The position numbers and the translations under genes were made by a program. Source: Calditrichota bacterium (lineage in GTDB: Bacteria; Zhuqueibacterota; Zhuqueibacteria; Zhuqueibacterales; Geothermadaptataceae). Taken from it: a DNA stretch of 64,000 bases. The stretch is taken from the NCBI GenBank assembly GCA_008501765.1, contig QQUE01000007.1, positions 670,186-734,185 on the forward strand, in the 5' to 3' direction. Under the pieces are notes generated by a model, which worked only from the letters and a program-made list of their open reading frames with translations, did not search any database and was not told the origin of the DNA. Of this stretch, positions 39,774 to 50,099 are shown piece after piece. The first letter of the stretch is position 1, and every line of letters begins with the position of its first letter.

Positions 39774-42125
39774 TTATTTTTTGTCAAGCAAAGTGAATTT
39801 TTGTTCCAGTTCACCAATTTTAATTTTAAAATCTCCTGCCTCAACAACAGGTTTATTTTTCAATCCAATAAATGCAAGATCTTCGTTTTTTAAAACAAAT
39901 GTGACATCTTCAGATTCTCCCGGGTTCAGTTCGATCTTTTTAAATCCCTTAAGCCGCTTTGAGTAAGGAGTAACCGAAGCGTAAAGATCTGTCAAGTAAA
40001 GTTGCACAATCTCTTTTCCCTTGCGGTCTCCGGTATTCTTAACCCGCACTTGAATTTCGATGTCTTCGTTGTAATTGTATGTATCCGAATTCAGATTTAG
40101 ATCGCTGTATTCAAAGGAAGTGTAGCTCATCCCAAAGCCAAATTTAAACAATGGGTTATAAGTATTACCATCTGCAGTAACTTCACTATTTTTGTGATCG
40201 TAAAGTGTAAAATCGTTAGGGTAACGTGGGTAAGTGATCGGTAATTTTCCGGAGGGGTTTGTATCACCGGAGAGAATATTTGCTATCGCCGGGCCTCCCT
40301 CCAGTCCCGGCAAATAGGCCATAATAATTGCGGCGGCTTTGTCAGCAATTTTAGTGATCAGCCGGGGACGGCCCTGCGTTAGAACGACAATGACCGGTTT
40401 TCCCGTTTCCGCCAGGGTTTCAACCAGCTCAAGTTGCGCATCCGGCAGTGAAATATCATTGATATTGCCAGGAGTTTCGCAATAGGGTTCTTCGCCGAGA
40501 CAGGCAATAATATAGTCAACCGAGTCGGCTTGTGCTACGGCCGCGGGAATATCGAGTATTTCGGCGTGTTTTGCACCCGGCACATAACTGATATTGTTTT
40601 TCCCGAACTCATTTTGCAATGCCTCTAAAATCGTGTCTTTTTCTTTGGGATACAAACTCTCATCGTCGCCCTGCCAGGTGATTGTCCAGCCACCATTCAA
40701 AATACAAAGGCGATCTGCATTCGGTCCTGTTACAAGCAAACGGGCATCTTTTTTTAATGGAAGAATATTTTCTGCGTTTTTGAGTAGAGTTACCGCCTCT
40801 TCAGCCGCCTGCAAATTCATCGCCTGCGATTCTTTACTGGCAAAATTTTTCTTTAATGATGCATCGGGATAGGCATTTTCAAAAAGGCCAAGCTCCATTT
40901 TTGTCATCAATATGCGCCCAACTGCCTCATCAATGCGAGCCATCGGCACCTCGCCATCGTTGACAAGTTGAACGAGATGTTCATAAAAGCTATAATCGAA
41001 TGGCACCATGCTCATGTCTACACCTGCCATCACAGCTTGACGCACAGCTTCTTTTGGCGTTTCCGCTGTTTTTTCACGGCCGTGCAGGCGTTTAATATCT
41101 TCCCAATCCGAAACGACAAATCCGGTGAAACCAAGTTCATCACGCAAAATTTCCGTCAGATAATAGTGACTTCCGTGAACAGGTTCGCCATTTATTTCAG
41201 ATGAATTCACCATTAAAGTATGGGCCCCAGCGTCGACACCAGCCTTAAATATAGGGAGGTAGTGCTCCCGAAATTGGCGTGTTGGGATGTAGGCCGGTGT
41301 CCGGTCTTTTCCGGTGATTGGGGTGCTGTAGCCGATATAATGTTTTATACAGGCCGCCCCTTTTGTATTTTGCCCTATTTCATTTTCATCACCCTCGACA
41401 CCTTTCACATAAGCATATCCGAGTTCACTGGCCAGGTAGGCATCCTCGCCAAAAGTTTCCCAGAGTCTGGACCATAGCGGCTGACGTCCGGCGCCCAGCA
41501 CGGGATTAAAATTCCATGGAATTCCCGAGGCGCGCATTTCATAGGATGTTATCTCCGCACTCTTTTTCACCAACTCCGTATTCCAGGTAGCTGCCATCGA
41601 AATCGACTGTGGAAAGAGCGTCCCCCCCTTGGTGTAAGTAACACCATGGATCGCATCAATTCCATAGATAATTGGGATTCCAAGACGGCTTTCTTTTGTG
41701 GCTATATCCTGAATCTGCGAAATTATTTCATGCCAGTTTTCCAGAGAATATGCTGCGCCAGCGACATTTAATATAGAGCCGACGTTATAATCAAGAATGG
41801 CTTCACGCAACTTTTTTACATCCAATTTTTGCCATGATCCCGGATCGGACGGGATGGCGACGACTTCCAGGGTCACCTGGTTCATCTGACCAATTTTTTC
41901 CGCTAAAGTCATCTTTTGCAGCAATTCTTTCACTTTATTGTGCTGGACAGTTTTGGAATCCTCAGCCGCTAAAATAGAAATACTGGAGCTGACCAGAATA
42001 AAGAATGCAATAATCGTAAAGGCGAGTTTTTTAATTGGCATCGTGATTTTAATACTCCACATTAATATTTTAAAACAGGAATGATCTGTTGCCTTGTTAA
42101 AATTATAATTCATTATTCGTTCCAA
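39774..42125 (-). CDS. Glycoside hydrolase family 3 (beta-glucosidase-like)
   Basis: GH3 nucleophile region GFVVSDWEDI, IPIIYGIDAIHGVTYTKGGTLFPQ, C-terminal FN3-like domain. Confidence 0.92.
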   Translation of the reverse strand: MERIMNYNFNKATDHSCFKILMWSIKITMPIKKLAFTIIAFFILVSSSISILAAEDSKTVQHNKVKELLQKMTLAEKIGQMNQVTLEVVAIPSDPGSWQKLDVKKLREAILDYNVGSILNVAGAAYSLENWHEIISQIQDIATKESRLGIPIIYGIDAIHGVTYTKGGTLFPQSISMAATWNTELVKKSAEITSYEMRASGIPWNFNPVLGAGRQPLWSRLWETFGEDAYLASELGYAYVKGVEGDENEIGQNTKGAACIKHYIGYSTPITGKDRTPAYIPTRQFREHYLPIFKAGVDAGAHTLMVNSSEINGEPVHGSHYYLTEILRDELGFTGFVVSDWEDIKRLHGREKTAETPKEAVRQAVMAGVDMSMVPFDYSFYEHLVQLVNDGEVPMARIDEAVGRILMTKMELGLFENAYPDASLKKNFASKESQAMNLQAAEEAVTLLKNAENILPLKKDARLLVTGPNADRLCILNGGWTITWQGDDESLYPKEKDTILEALQNEFGKNNISYVPGAKHAEILDIPAAVAQADSVDYIIACLGEEPYCETPGNINDISLPDAQLELVETLAETGKPVIVVLTQGRPRLITKIADKAAAIIMAYLPGLEGGPAIANILSGDTNPSGKLPITYPRYPNDFTLYDHKNSEVTADGNTYNPLFKFGFGMSYTSFEYSDLNLNSDTYNYNEDIEIQVRVKNTGDRKGKEIVQLYLTDLYASVTPYSKRLKGFKKIELNPGESEDVTFVLKNEDLAFIGLKNKPVVEAGDFKIKIGELEQKFTLLDKK

Positions 42126-42266
42126 AGTAATCTGAAAGTCAATTGGCCTTTTTTTTCAATAAGTTAGATAACTTCTTATCAGGCATGAATTATCATGTTT
42201 TTATCAAATTAATAAGCAAATGTTATCATTTTGATAAAGAAATATTAATTCATTAACTTAAAAAAC

Positions 42267-43085
42267 CTATTCAACCCATTCATACACACGAACGAAATCG
42301 ACAACCAGTTGCTGTGGAAAAATTGCGTCATCAACACCCTGTGCTCCTCCCCAGGTGCCGCCAATCGCCAGATTTAAAATAAGATGAAAATCTTTATAAA
42401 AGGGCCATTTCTCCCAACCCAAATTTTCATTGGGGGTAGAAAAATAATGGTGCTCATTCACAAATGCTTTTATTGAATCTGCTGACCATTCCAATGTGTA
42501 GGTGTTAAAATCAGACATGGCAGTAAGAACAGAAAGGGATCCACTCTTTTGGGTATTTTGCGCATGATTATATGCATTGGTATGAATGGAAGCATGAATT
42601 TTCCCGGGATAATATCCGACATGCTCCATAATATCAATTTCACCATTATCTGGCCAGCTGCCATTGCCCAGCGTCCATTCTGTTGGCAGCATCCAAATAG
42701 CAGGCCACGTTCCCCGCCCCCAGGGCAATTTGGCCCGTATTTCGAAACGGCCATAAGTCCAGTCGCCTTTGCCTTTGCTAACCAGCCGGGTTGAAGTATA
42801 GCTACTTCCCTCGTGATTTTCATGACGGGCTTCAATTGTGAGAACACCATTTCCTACTTGTGCATTTGCACCTTCAGTATAATATTGCAGTTCATTGTTT
42901 CCCCAGCCGTGGCCGCCTACATCGTACCCCCACTTGGTTGGATCCGGTTTACCAGTATTATCAAATTCATCAGCCCAGACAAGTTGCCAACCCGTCTTTT
43001 TTTCTTCTTTTGCATTGGGCGACTTTGAACTACATGCGGCCACCATTATTAAACCGCTGACTGCTAGCAAAAATATATATCGCAT
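42267..43085 (-). CDS. Glycoside hydrolase family 16 lipoprotein (laminarinase/beta-1,3-glucanase-like)
   Basis: Catalytic GEIDIMEHVG (ExDxxE) and lipobox-like VAAC. Confidence 0.92.
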   Translation of the reverse strand: MRYIFLLAVSGLIMVAACSSKSPNAKEEKKTGWQLVWADEFDNTGKPDPTKWGYDVGGHGWGNNELQYYTEGANAQVGNGVLTIEARHENHEGSSYTSTRLVSKGKGDWTYGRFEIRAKLPWGRGTWPAIWMLPTEWTLGNGSWPDNGEIDIMEHVGYYPGKIHASIHTNAYNHAQNTQKSGSLSVLTAMSDFNTYTLEWSADSIKAFVNEHHYFSTPNENLGWEKWPFYKDFHLILNLAIGGTWGGAQGVDDAIFPQQLVVDFVRVYEWVE

Positions 43086-43242
43086 AACCTGTTCTCCTTG
43101 CTGTTATTTAATAAGTTACCCCGTTGTGCATAATTCAACTGAATTCATTTCGAAAAAATTTTACTGCATAAATCAAAAAACGTTTTGTTCCGCCGGCCTT
43201 CGCTCGGCAGTTTTATAGCCGGACTCCACGATTTTGATAGCA

Positions 43243-43273
43243 TGGAATCCCGATAAAAACAGTCGGGAATGAC
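43243..43273 (+). repeat. 31-bp dispersed repeat
   Basis: tggaatcccgataaaaacagtcgggaatgac; related copies at 21658 and 21705. Confidence 0.6.
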
Positions 43274-43458
43274 GAAAATGATGTCAATAACCGAATTTTT
43301 TAAATAATCCTGAAAACTTTCTATTTTGTACAACGGGTGAATTTATATTTTTAATTCACTACGCGTGAAAAATCGAGTACGGCAAGTCAAATTTCGCAGC
43401 CTGACCTGCGAGGATTTCTGTAAAAAAAGCACATCATACAATTTTAGAAACGCATGAT

Positions 43459-45081
43459 TTATCCAGTAAAATAGATCCAAACAAGAAATGCCAAAACACA
43501 AAGAACAAGAGTCAATCTCATGTCTGTAAGTCGATGCTTCGGACATGAGTCTGCCGGTGTCAGACAACCGGGAGAAAAAGTAACACCGTTCAATTTCTGC
43601 GACGAGGGCGCGGGTGCAGTAAAACTCACGAGCACCAGAACCGCGGAACAAACAACAAAAAGGTAAATCGCGAAATGCAGAAAATTGAGAGTGGCATAAT
43701 CATGAATGTATCCACTGAGAGAATCTTTGTTGATCTCGGAAATTAACCGCGTAATCCCGAAAATGAAGCCAACAAATAATGAAGCCATTGCACCGCGGCT
43801 ATTCAAGCGTTTTATAAATATTCCAAGAAAAAAAATTGCGACAATCGGTGGCGAGATGTACGCCTGAATACTCTGTAAATATTGATAAAGGGGGGTGGAT
43901 ATGCCGTTCAGAACCGGAATCCAAAGCAACGCTAAAATAACGAGCAGCCCGGTGGCGACTTGCCCGGCTAAAATGAGTTGTTTTTCAGAAGCATTGGGCA
44001 CTAATTTTTTATAAATATCAAATGTAATCAGCGTAGAACATGAGTTAAATACAGAAGAAAGTGAACTCATCAGCGCTGCCAGTAATCCGGCGACCACCAG
44101 CCCACGAAGCCCTGCTGGTAACAAAAAACCGACCAGTGCCGGCAAAGCATGATCCGCTTCAGCAAGCTCAATATGGCCTCTTTGAATTAAAACGTAGGCA
44201 ATTATGCCTGGGACTACAAAAATAAAAACCGGCAATATTTTTAGAAATCCGCCAAATATTGCACCACGCCGGGCTTCATCGACATTGCGTGCTGCGAGCG
44301 TTCGTTGAACAATAAACTGGTCTGTACACCAGTACCAGATTCCCAGTATTGGTGCGCCAAAAATTATTCCAGTCCATGGGAAATTGGGATCAGTCACCGG
44401 TTTCCACATATTAAAAAAAGAGCTGCCCGCTGTCTCTTTTAGCGAAACCCAACCACCAATATCTATTAGTCCGGAGACTGTGAGAACCACTGCACCGATA
44501 AGCAAAACGAACATTTGTATCATATCGGTGTACATAACAGCCCGCAATCCGCCAAGAACTGTGTAAACCCCGGTGATCACAATCACAATGAAAGCGCCGG
44601 TCCAAAAATTAATTCCAATAAGTGTCTCGAAAATGATCCCGCCTGCGGCAATTGTGACGGATATTTTTGTAAGAATGTAGGCCACCACAGACATCCAGGA
44701 AAGGTAGGCCCGTGCTGCCGGGGAGTAACGGTTTTCGATGAATTCGGGGATAGTATATACTTGATTTTTCAGATAGAAGGGCACGAAAAGCCAGCCAAGC
44801 AAAATCAGAATGAGGGCCGCAAATATTTCAAATTGTGCAGCGGCAACACCGTAAATAACTCCTGAACCGGCAAGTCCGACCAAATGTTCCGAACCGATAT
44901 TTGAGGCAAAAAGTGAGGCACCAACGACAAACCAGCCGGTATTTTTTCCGGCAAGAAAATAGCCTGCTGTCGATTTGTGGATCGATAAATCATGGAAAAT
45001 AGCCCATCCGGCGATGAGAAAAACCACAAGAAAATAAATAGCGATTACAAGATAGTCCCATCCCACTAAACTGCTGAACAT
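43459..45081 (-). CDS. Sodium:solute symporter (SSS family)
   Basis: Multi-TM; GSEHLVGLAGSGVIYG, GIWYWCTDQFIVQRTLAARN. Confidence 0.9.
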   Translation of the reverse strand: MFSSLVGWDYLVIAIYFLVVFLIAGWAIFHDLSIHKSTAGYFLAGKNTGWFVVGASLFASNIGSEHLVGLAGSGVIYGVAAAQFEIFAALILILLGWLFVPFYLKNQVYTIPEFIENRYSPAARAYLSWMSVVAYILTKISVTIAAGGIIFETLIGINFWTGAFIVIVITGVYTVLGGLRAVMYTDMIQMFVLLIGAVVLTVSGLIDIGGWVSLKETAGSSFFNMWKPVTDPNFPWTGIIFGAPILGIWYWCTDQFIVQRTLAARNVDEARRGAIFGGFLKILPVFIFVVPGIIAYVLIQRGHIELAEADHALPALVGFLLPAGLRGLVVAGLLAALMSSLSSVFNSCSTLITFDIYKKLVPNASEKQLILAGQVATGLLVILALLWIPVLNGISTPLYQYLQSIQAYISPPIVAIFFLGIFIKRLNSRGAMASLFVGFIFGITRLISEINKDSLSGYIHDYATLNFLHFAIYLFVVCSAVLVLVSFTAPAPSSQKLNGVTFSPGCLTPADSCPKHRLTDMRLTLVLCVLAFLVWIYFTG

Positions 45082-45472
45082 TATTCGGGCCTTTGATTAA
45101 TTAATGAGTTCGGTGCAGAGCAGGAAAGACAAGAATGATGCCACCGGAGGAGTGCAAATAAATGCAGGATAATGAGTCGGAAGTAAAAAGATGGTTGGGT
45201 AATCTTATCAAAACAATAATAAAATTATTGATATGATAATTACAAATCCAAGGAGTGAATGTGGTTTATTAAAGTAAGATCCGATTTCCGAAACAAGTTT
45301 AATCGACCGATTATGCACGCACATTCATCATCTTCGTGCACTGCACGTGCATGCGCGTCAGGTTAAAAAAACAATAATTGTAAATAGCCCAAGTCATTCG
45401 GAGTAACATCCCTCTAATTTACGCTCTCAACAAGCATAAATCGTCTCCCTTCAAAGGGAGGTTTTAAAGTCC

Positions 45473-46963
45473 CTATTTAATTCCGAGCCTTTTACACATG
45501 CGATAATAGTTCGGTGGGGCCAATCCAAGCTTGCGAGCAGCATCGGCATCCGATTTTGTATTTTCGCGGACAAAACAAAAATAATCTTCCTGGAGCACGG
45601 CTTCCATTTCACGCCACGGTAATAGCATATCTTTGTTCCAATGGCTGACATAAATGGCGTTTAGTTCGTCTTTGTTTCGATTTGTCAAGGCACCAATTTC
45701 CTGTGACCCAAACATCTCTTCCCCCGTTTCAAGGGCTATTTCAACCATGTCGGTCGTCAATATTTTTGCGGAGGATAGCAGCAATAGTCGTTGCACTACA
45801 TTTTGTAATTCACGCACATTTCCGGGCCAGTGATAATCCATGAGGACTTGCATTGCTTCATCCGTTAAAGTACGGCCCCCCTGCGAAGTTTCCTGCTGAT
45901 GTTCTGCTAAAAAATACCGGGTCAAGAGAGGAATATCCGCCTGGCGCTCCTGCAATGATGGGACTTTTATCGATGCAACATTGAGCCTGTAATACAAGTC
46001 CTTGCGAAATTTTTTGGCATTTATTTCTTCCAGCAAATTTTTATTTGTCGCGGCCAGTATGCGCACATCGACTTCAATTTTACTGGTTCGGCCAATTTTA
46101 TCTACTTCGCCTTCTTGAATTACGCGTAGCAATTTCGCCTGAGTTTCCGGTGGCAATTCACTAATTTCATCTAAAAAGATCGTGCCGTTGTTTGCCATTT
46201 CAAAGAGACCTTTTTTACCGGTTGTCGCGCCGGTAAAAGCGCCTTTTTCAAAACCGAACAGCTCACTCTCAACAAGATGCCGGGGCAGGCTGCCACAGTT
46301 TATCGCGACAAAATTCTCCGTCTTTCGCGGACTCGAATAATGTAAATTTGCAGCTACCAGTTCTTTGCCAGTACCAGATTGTCCGAAAATTAACACGTTT
46401 GCATTCGATTGGGCATAGCGGGCAATTTTTTGTTTCAGTGCGTTCGTTTTCTCAGATTCACCAATAATTCTTCGCTGATCGAGGATATCCTGGACATTTT
46501 TGTCGAGTTTCTTTTCGGAAACAAGCCTGGCCCTTTCGAGTTTTCTCCGTGCTTTTGCATTCAATATATTCAAAATAAAATCAGTGGGTTGGTAAATATA
46601 ATCTTCGATATCGCCAGGGTATTTTGTGCAATACCAGATGGCGCCGGCATCGAGCAGTTTGTTAGCAAAAGTAAAGTCGGTAATATTGAGCGTCATTTTA
46701 GTGATAACAATAATTTGAAATGTGGTATCAATCTCTTTTATTTTTTGAATCAGATTTTCACCAAACAAACCGCCGGATATTTGAAAATCCATAATAATCA
46801 CGTCAAAACTCGGATCGTTCCGCAGAAGCTCCAACGCCGATTGTCCGTCAGAAACCACTTCCTGAATATGCATCTCCTTAAACGGAACCAGGGTATTTCG
46901 CACTCTCCGCACATCGTATTCTTCATCTTCAATCAACAAAATTTTTACTTTTTCCAGCTTCAT
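45473..46963 (-). CDS. Sigma-54-dependent NtrC-family response regulator
   Basis: REC domain (LLIEDEE, IIMDFQI, VITKMT), GQSGTGKELVA Walker A, ESELFGFEKGAFTGA, C-terminal HTH. Confidence 0.93.
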   Translation of the reverse strand: MKLEKVKILLIEDEEYDVRRVRNTLVPFKEMHIQEVVSDGQSALELLRNDPSFDVIIMDFQISGGLFGENLIQKIKEIDTTFQIIVITKMTLNITDFTFANKLLDAGAIWYCTKYPGDIEDYIYQPTDFILNILNAKARRKLERARLVSEKKLDKNVQDILDQRRIIGESEKTNALKQKIARYAQSNANVLIFGQSGTGKELVAANLHYSSPRKTENFVAINCGSLPRHLVESELFGFEKGAFTGATTGKKGLFEMANNGTIFLDEISELPPETQAKLLRVIQEGEVDKIGRTSKIEVDVRILAATNKNLLEEINAKKFRKDLYYRLNVASIKVPSLQERQADIPLLTRYFLAEHQQETSQGGRTLTDEAMQVLMDYHWPGNVRELQNVVQRLLLLSSAKILTTDMVEIALETGEEMFGSQEIGALTNRNKDELNAIYVSHWNKDMLLPWREMEAVLQEDYFCFVRENTKSDADAARKLGLAPPNYYRMCKRLGIK

Positions 46964-47011
46964 TGTAATTTCTCAGGTTTATAATATTTCTAAAGTTAGA
47001 TTACTCATAAA

Positions 47012-48517
47012 TCAATGTTTTACTTCCAGTATAAACTGGCATCCACCGCCGGAATGGTTCTCAGCATCCAATCGCCATCCGCAATGTTGGGTTGCAATCT
47101 CATAAGCAATAAAGCAGCCATAGCCCGCATTGTGCGCAACAGCTTTTGTCGATATATTTTCCTTAAAAATTCGACACACCCCAAGGTGATCCTTGACCAA
47201 TAATTCATCGTCCAGGCCCTGCCCATTATCCCAAATAAATATTTTCGATATATTTTCGTTTGGATAAAAGACAGTTCGAATATTAACAATAATTCCGCCG
47301 TTTTCGTTGTGTTCAAATGCATTTTGCATCAATGGTTCAATAATTTCCCAAACGACAAATTCATTTATAGCAACAGTCGGAATATTTTTATCTAAATCCA
47401 GCTTAAATTTTTGTTTATTCGACTTTTGTGGAACGCGTTGAAATATGTTCATAACAACAAATTCGATGACTTCGTTCAGGTCTGTTTGAAAGGCCAGGTT
47501 GCGAATAGTCTGAATCTGCGGTTCAAACCATTTCATATTGTAAATCACCCGCGAAACAAAGTTCGCATATTTCATCATGCGATACTTTATATCTTCGATA
47601 TTTTCCTGAGTGATTTCTCGTAAATCTTCCTTGATAAATCCCATCACTTTTTCGGCTTTGTGATGGGTGTGATAGATTCTTTTCGTGAAAAGCGCTTCTT
47701 TTTGGTACTCGATTCTTTCCGCCAGCTTCTCCTCACGCTCGGTAAATAATAATTCGTGAACGGTATCACGTTCTTGCAAAGTATAGGATGAAATTAAAAA
47801 CATGGTAAGAAATCCGAAAAGCACCAGTCCGGTAAAAATTAGACTCGATTGATTATAACCAGCTATTATTTCGCGTGTTATGAATGTAAAATCAGGTACA
47901 TTTTTTAAATAAACTGCACCGGCATATTCGCCTTTGGGCACAAAGGGAACGAAAACGTGAAAAATTTGATCATCTTCAACATGCGTTTGGATACGCTCCC
48001 CTGATTGCAGGTTTTCTTTGAAAACGGAATAATATTCCAATGCCTGGTTATGGGGAATATCAGGCGGAGGAATGGCGTCCAAATCCCTAAAAAAGAACTG
48101 ATAAAGCGCCGTGCTATTATCAATTGCATAATTTTGTTCGCCATCGGAAACGATCACACAAATATCAATCACACTTTTTTGCAATAGCTGCTGGCTCAAA
48201 ATTATATTAAAGGCCTCAATTAAATTGTCACTTTCAGCAGAATTATGTTTTTGCGAAGTCAGGGATGAAGTGAGCAACAGCTCCAGCGATGTGGTGGTCA
48301 GATTTGCCAATCTCTCTGAAGAATCTTTTTGATATGAATCCTGCGCCTGGTGCAAAAATCGTTGCAATGCTCCTTTTTGCACGGTGGAAAACAGCAGTTG
48401 TGCAAGCACAATAATAAAAAACAGCACCAGAATATGTTTCAGCTCGAAATGGTATTTAACCGCACTTGCCAGCCAACTGTTGAGCGGTTTTGACGAAAAT
48501 AATCTTCTTTTTTTCAT
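47012..48517 (-). CDS. Membrane sensor histidine kinase
   Basis: N-terminal TM, EPLMQNAFEHNENGG N-box, IWDNGQGLD G-box. Confidence 0.8.
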   Translation of the reverse strand: MKKRRLFSSKPLNSWLASAVKYHFELKHILVLFFIIVLAQLLFSTVQKGALQRFLHQAQDSYQKDSSERLANLTTTSLELLLTSSLTSQKHNSAESDNLIEAFNIILSQQLLQKSVIDICVIVSDGEQNYAIDNSTALYQFFFRDLDAIPPPDIPHNQALEYYSVFKENLQSGERIQTHVEDDQIFHVFVPFVPKGEYAGAVYLKNVPDFTFITREIIAGYNQSSLIFTGLVLFGFLTMFLISSYTLQERDTVHELLFTEREEKLAERIEYQKEALFTKRIYHTHHKAEKVMGFIKEDLREITQENIEDIKYRMMKYANFVSRVIYNMKWFEPQIQTIRNLAFQTDLNEVIEFVVMNIFQRVPQKSNKQKFKLDLDKNIPTVAINEFVVWEIIEPLMQNAFEHNENGGIIVNIRTVFYPNENISKIFIWDNGQGLDDELLVKDHLGVCRIFKENISTKAVAHNAGYGCFIAYEIATQHCGWRLDAENHSGGGCQFILEVKH

Positions 48518-49842
48518 CGCACAAGTACCTTTTCTGAGTTTATTTCGGCAGTTGCAAGTTTAAGCGCTTCGCCGACTGAAATCTCATTTTTGATGGCTCT
48601 TTGCACATAATAAGCCAAAACATCCGACATCTGTGTGTAATTCACACGATATGGCCGGTGCGCGCCGCGTGCCAGCAACTTTTGATAATAGAGCACTTCG
48701 GAATGATTCGAAATAAACACCGAATCGGCGTAAATGGCACGCACTGTCGGTAGATAGCCCCCGTTTTCATACATAATTTTTTGATTTTCAGCTTTATGAA
48801 AGAAATCGATAAACATGCGCGCTTCTTTTTTATACAACGATTTATTGGAGATCATCAAATTCCAGCCACCGAAAACAGATATCGGATTTTCTTTTTTGAA
48901 ATGGGGCAAGGCGGCTACTGCGAGATTATCAAGCATTCCCTCAAAACGCGGTGTAGCGCTATATTGTGTTTTAAAACCGGGCCATCCGCGCCAAAAAAAG
49001 CCTTTATTTTCGAGGGCATAAATGGATGTTCTATATTCATCATTTTCAGTAATTGAGATTGGCGCAATTTTTTCCTTTTGAACAATATCGACAAGAAATT
49101 GCAGCGCTTTTTGAGCAGTGCCAGTATCAAATGATAGCACATCATCGTCAAAATAATTCGGGTCTAAATTCAGAATAAGTTCAATAAAACTACAGACCAA
49201 ACCCTCAAAATTTTTTGCAGAATAAAGAAAAAAGGCCCCTTTTTCTTCAGGCAAACGCCGACTCAAATCAAGCAATTCGTTCCATGAAATTGACTTTAAA
49301 ATTTTCTTTTCTATCGCCTCGAAATCAGAGAAATAGTGCCGCAACAAATCTTTGCGGTAGTACAACAATCCGGTGTCAATATATAATGGAAGAGCGACGA
49401 GTCTATTTTCATAATAACAGGATTTCAGGGCTTCTTTAAGAAATATATTTTGCAAATTCTGGTTAATGCGCGGGGAAAGTGGTTCAGCCCAGCGTGCAAA
49501 CCGGGGCACCCAAATTAAATCGACTGCAAAAATATCGAGCTCACCCTCATTGCTGCGCAGCGCACGGGCAAGCAGCTCTTTCCGTTCATTTGTGCTAAAT
49601 TTGCTGAATGGCAAATGGATCGGCACGACCTCGATTTTTCCACGATATGTTTGATTAAAAGCATTTAAAACAAGTTGATGTGCAGAAGAAATATTGTCGG
49701 CGTAATATATTTTTACCGGATTTAGTCTGGCGGCAGGGGCAACTTTTTTTTCAGTCAATTGCCAAAATAAGTAGATAATGCTGCTGGCGAATATAATGAG
49801 CGCGATGACAATTGCTGTATATTGTCTTAACCTTCCAAGCAT
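48514..49842 (-). CDS. Membrane-anchored extracellular solute-binding protein
   Basis: N-terminal TM then ABC-sugar-binding fold pattern; overlaps the kinase start by 4 bp. Confidence 0.8.
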   Translation of the reverse strand: MLGRLRQYTAIVIALIIFASSIIYLFWQLTEKKVAPAARLNPVKIYYADNISSAHQLVLNAFNQTYRGKIEVVPIHLPFSKFSTNERKELLARALRSNEGELDIFAVDLIWVPRFARWAEPLSPRINQNLQNIFLKEALKSCYYENRLVALPLYIDTGLLYYRKDLLRHYFSDFEAIEKKILKSISWNELLDLSRRLPEEKGAFFLYSAKNFEGLVCSFIELILNLDPNYFDDDVLSFDTGTAQKALQFLVDIVQKEKIAPISITENDEYRTSIYALENKGFFWRGWPGFKTQYSATPRFEGMLDNLAVAALPHFKKENPISVFGGWNLMISNKSLYKKEARMFIDFFHKAENQKIMYENGGYLPTVRAIYADSVFISNHSEVLYYQKLLARGAHRPYRVNYTQMSDVLAYYVQRAIKNEISVGEALKLATAEINSEKVLVR

Positions 49843-49901
49843 AATTTATCCCATTACCTTAATAATCTTACTCTTTTAATTAGTCGTTTAATTCCCCGAA
49901 A

Positions 49902-49915
49902 GCAAGGAATGTGCC
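49902..49915 (-). promoter_or_regulatory. Sigma-54 (-24/-12) promoter upstream of the solute-binding/kinase/regulator operon
   Basis: Minus strand GGCAC-ATTCC-TTGC (GG-N10-GC spacing), about 60 bp upstream of the 49842 start. Confidence 0.65.
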
Positions 49916-50099
49916 TTCTCCAAAATTAATTATAATTAAACCGGAAATTACGAAAGGAAGGGATGGCACTTTTTCGAGACAAACTGGTTACTTAAAGTAA
50001 CCAATTATGAGGAAAGGGGAAATACTTTTAATCACGCGCCGTTTGCTGGAACTGCGAATTTTTTCTAAAAAAATTGGAGTGGATGAAGGCGGCAACTAT

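Noticed and set aside
43207-43220. Sigma-54-like promoter upstream of the GH16 gene (GC-N10-CC on the plus strand)
   Set aside because: Only the dinucleotides fit (cGGCTATAAAACTGC); such spacing arises often by chance and no other glucan-locus spacer had a good match.
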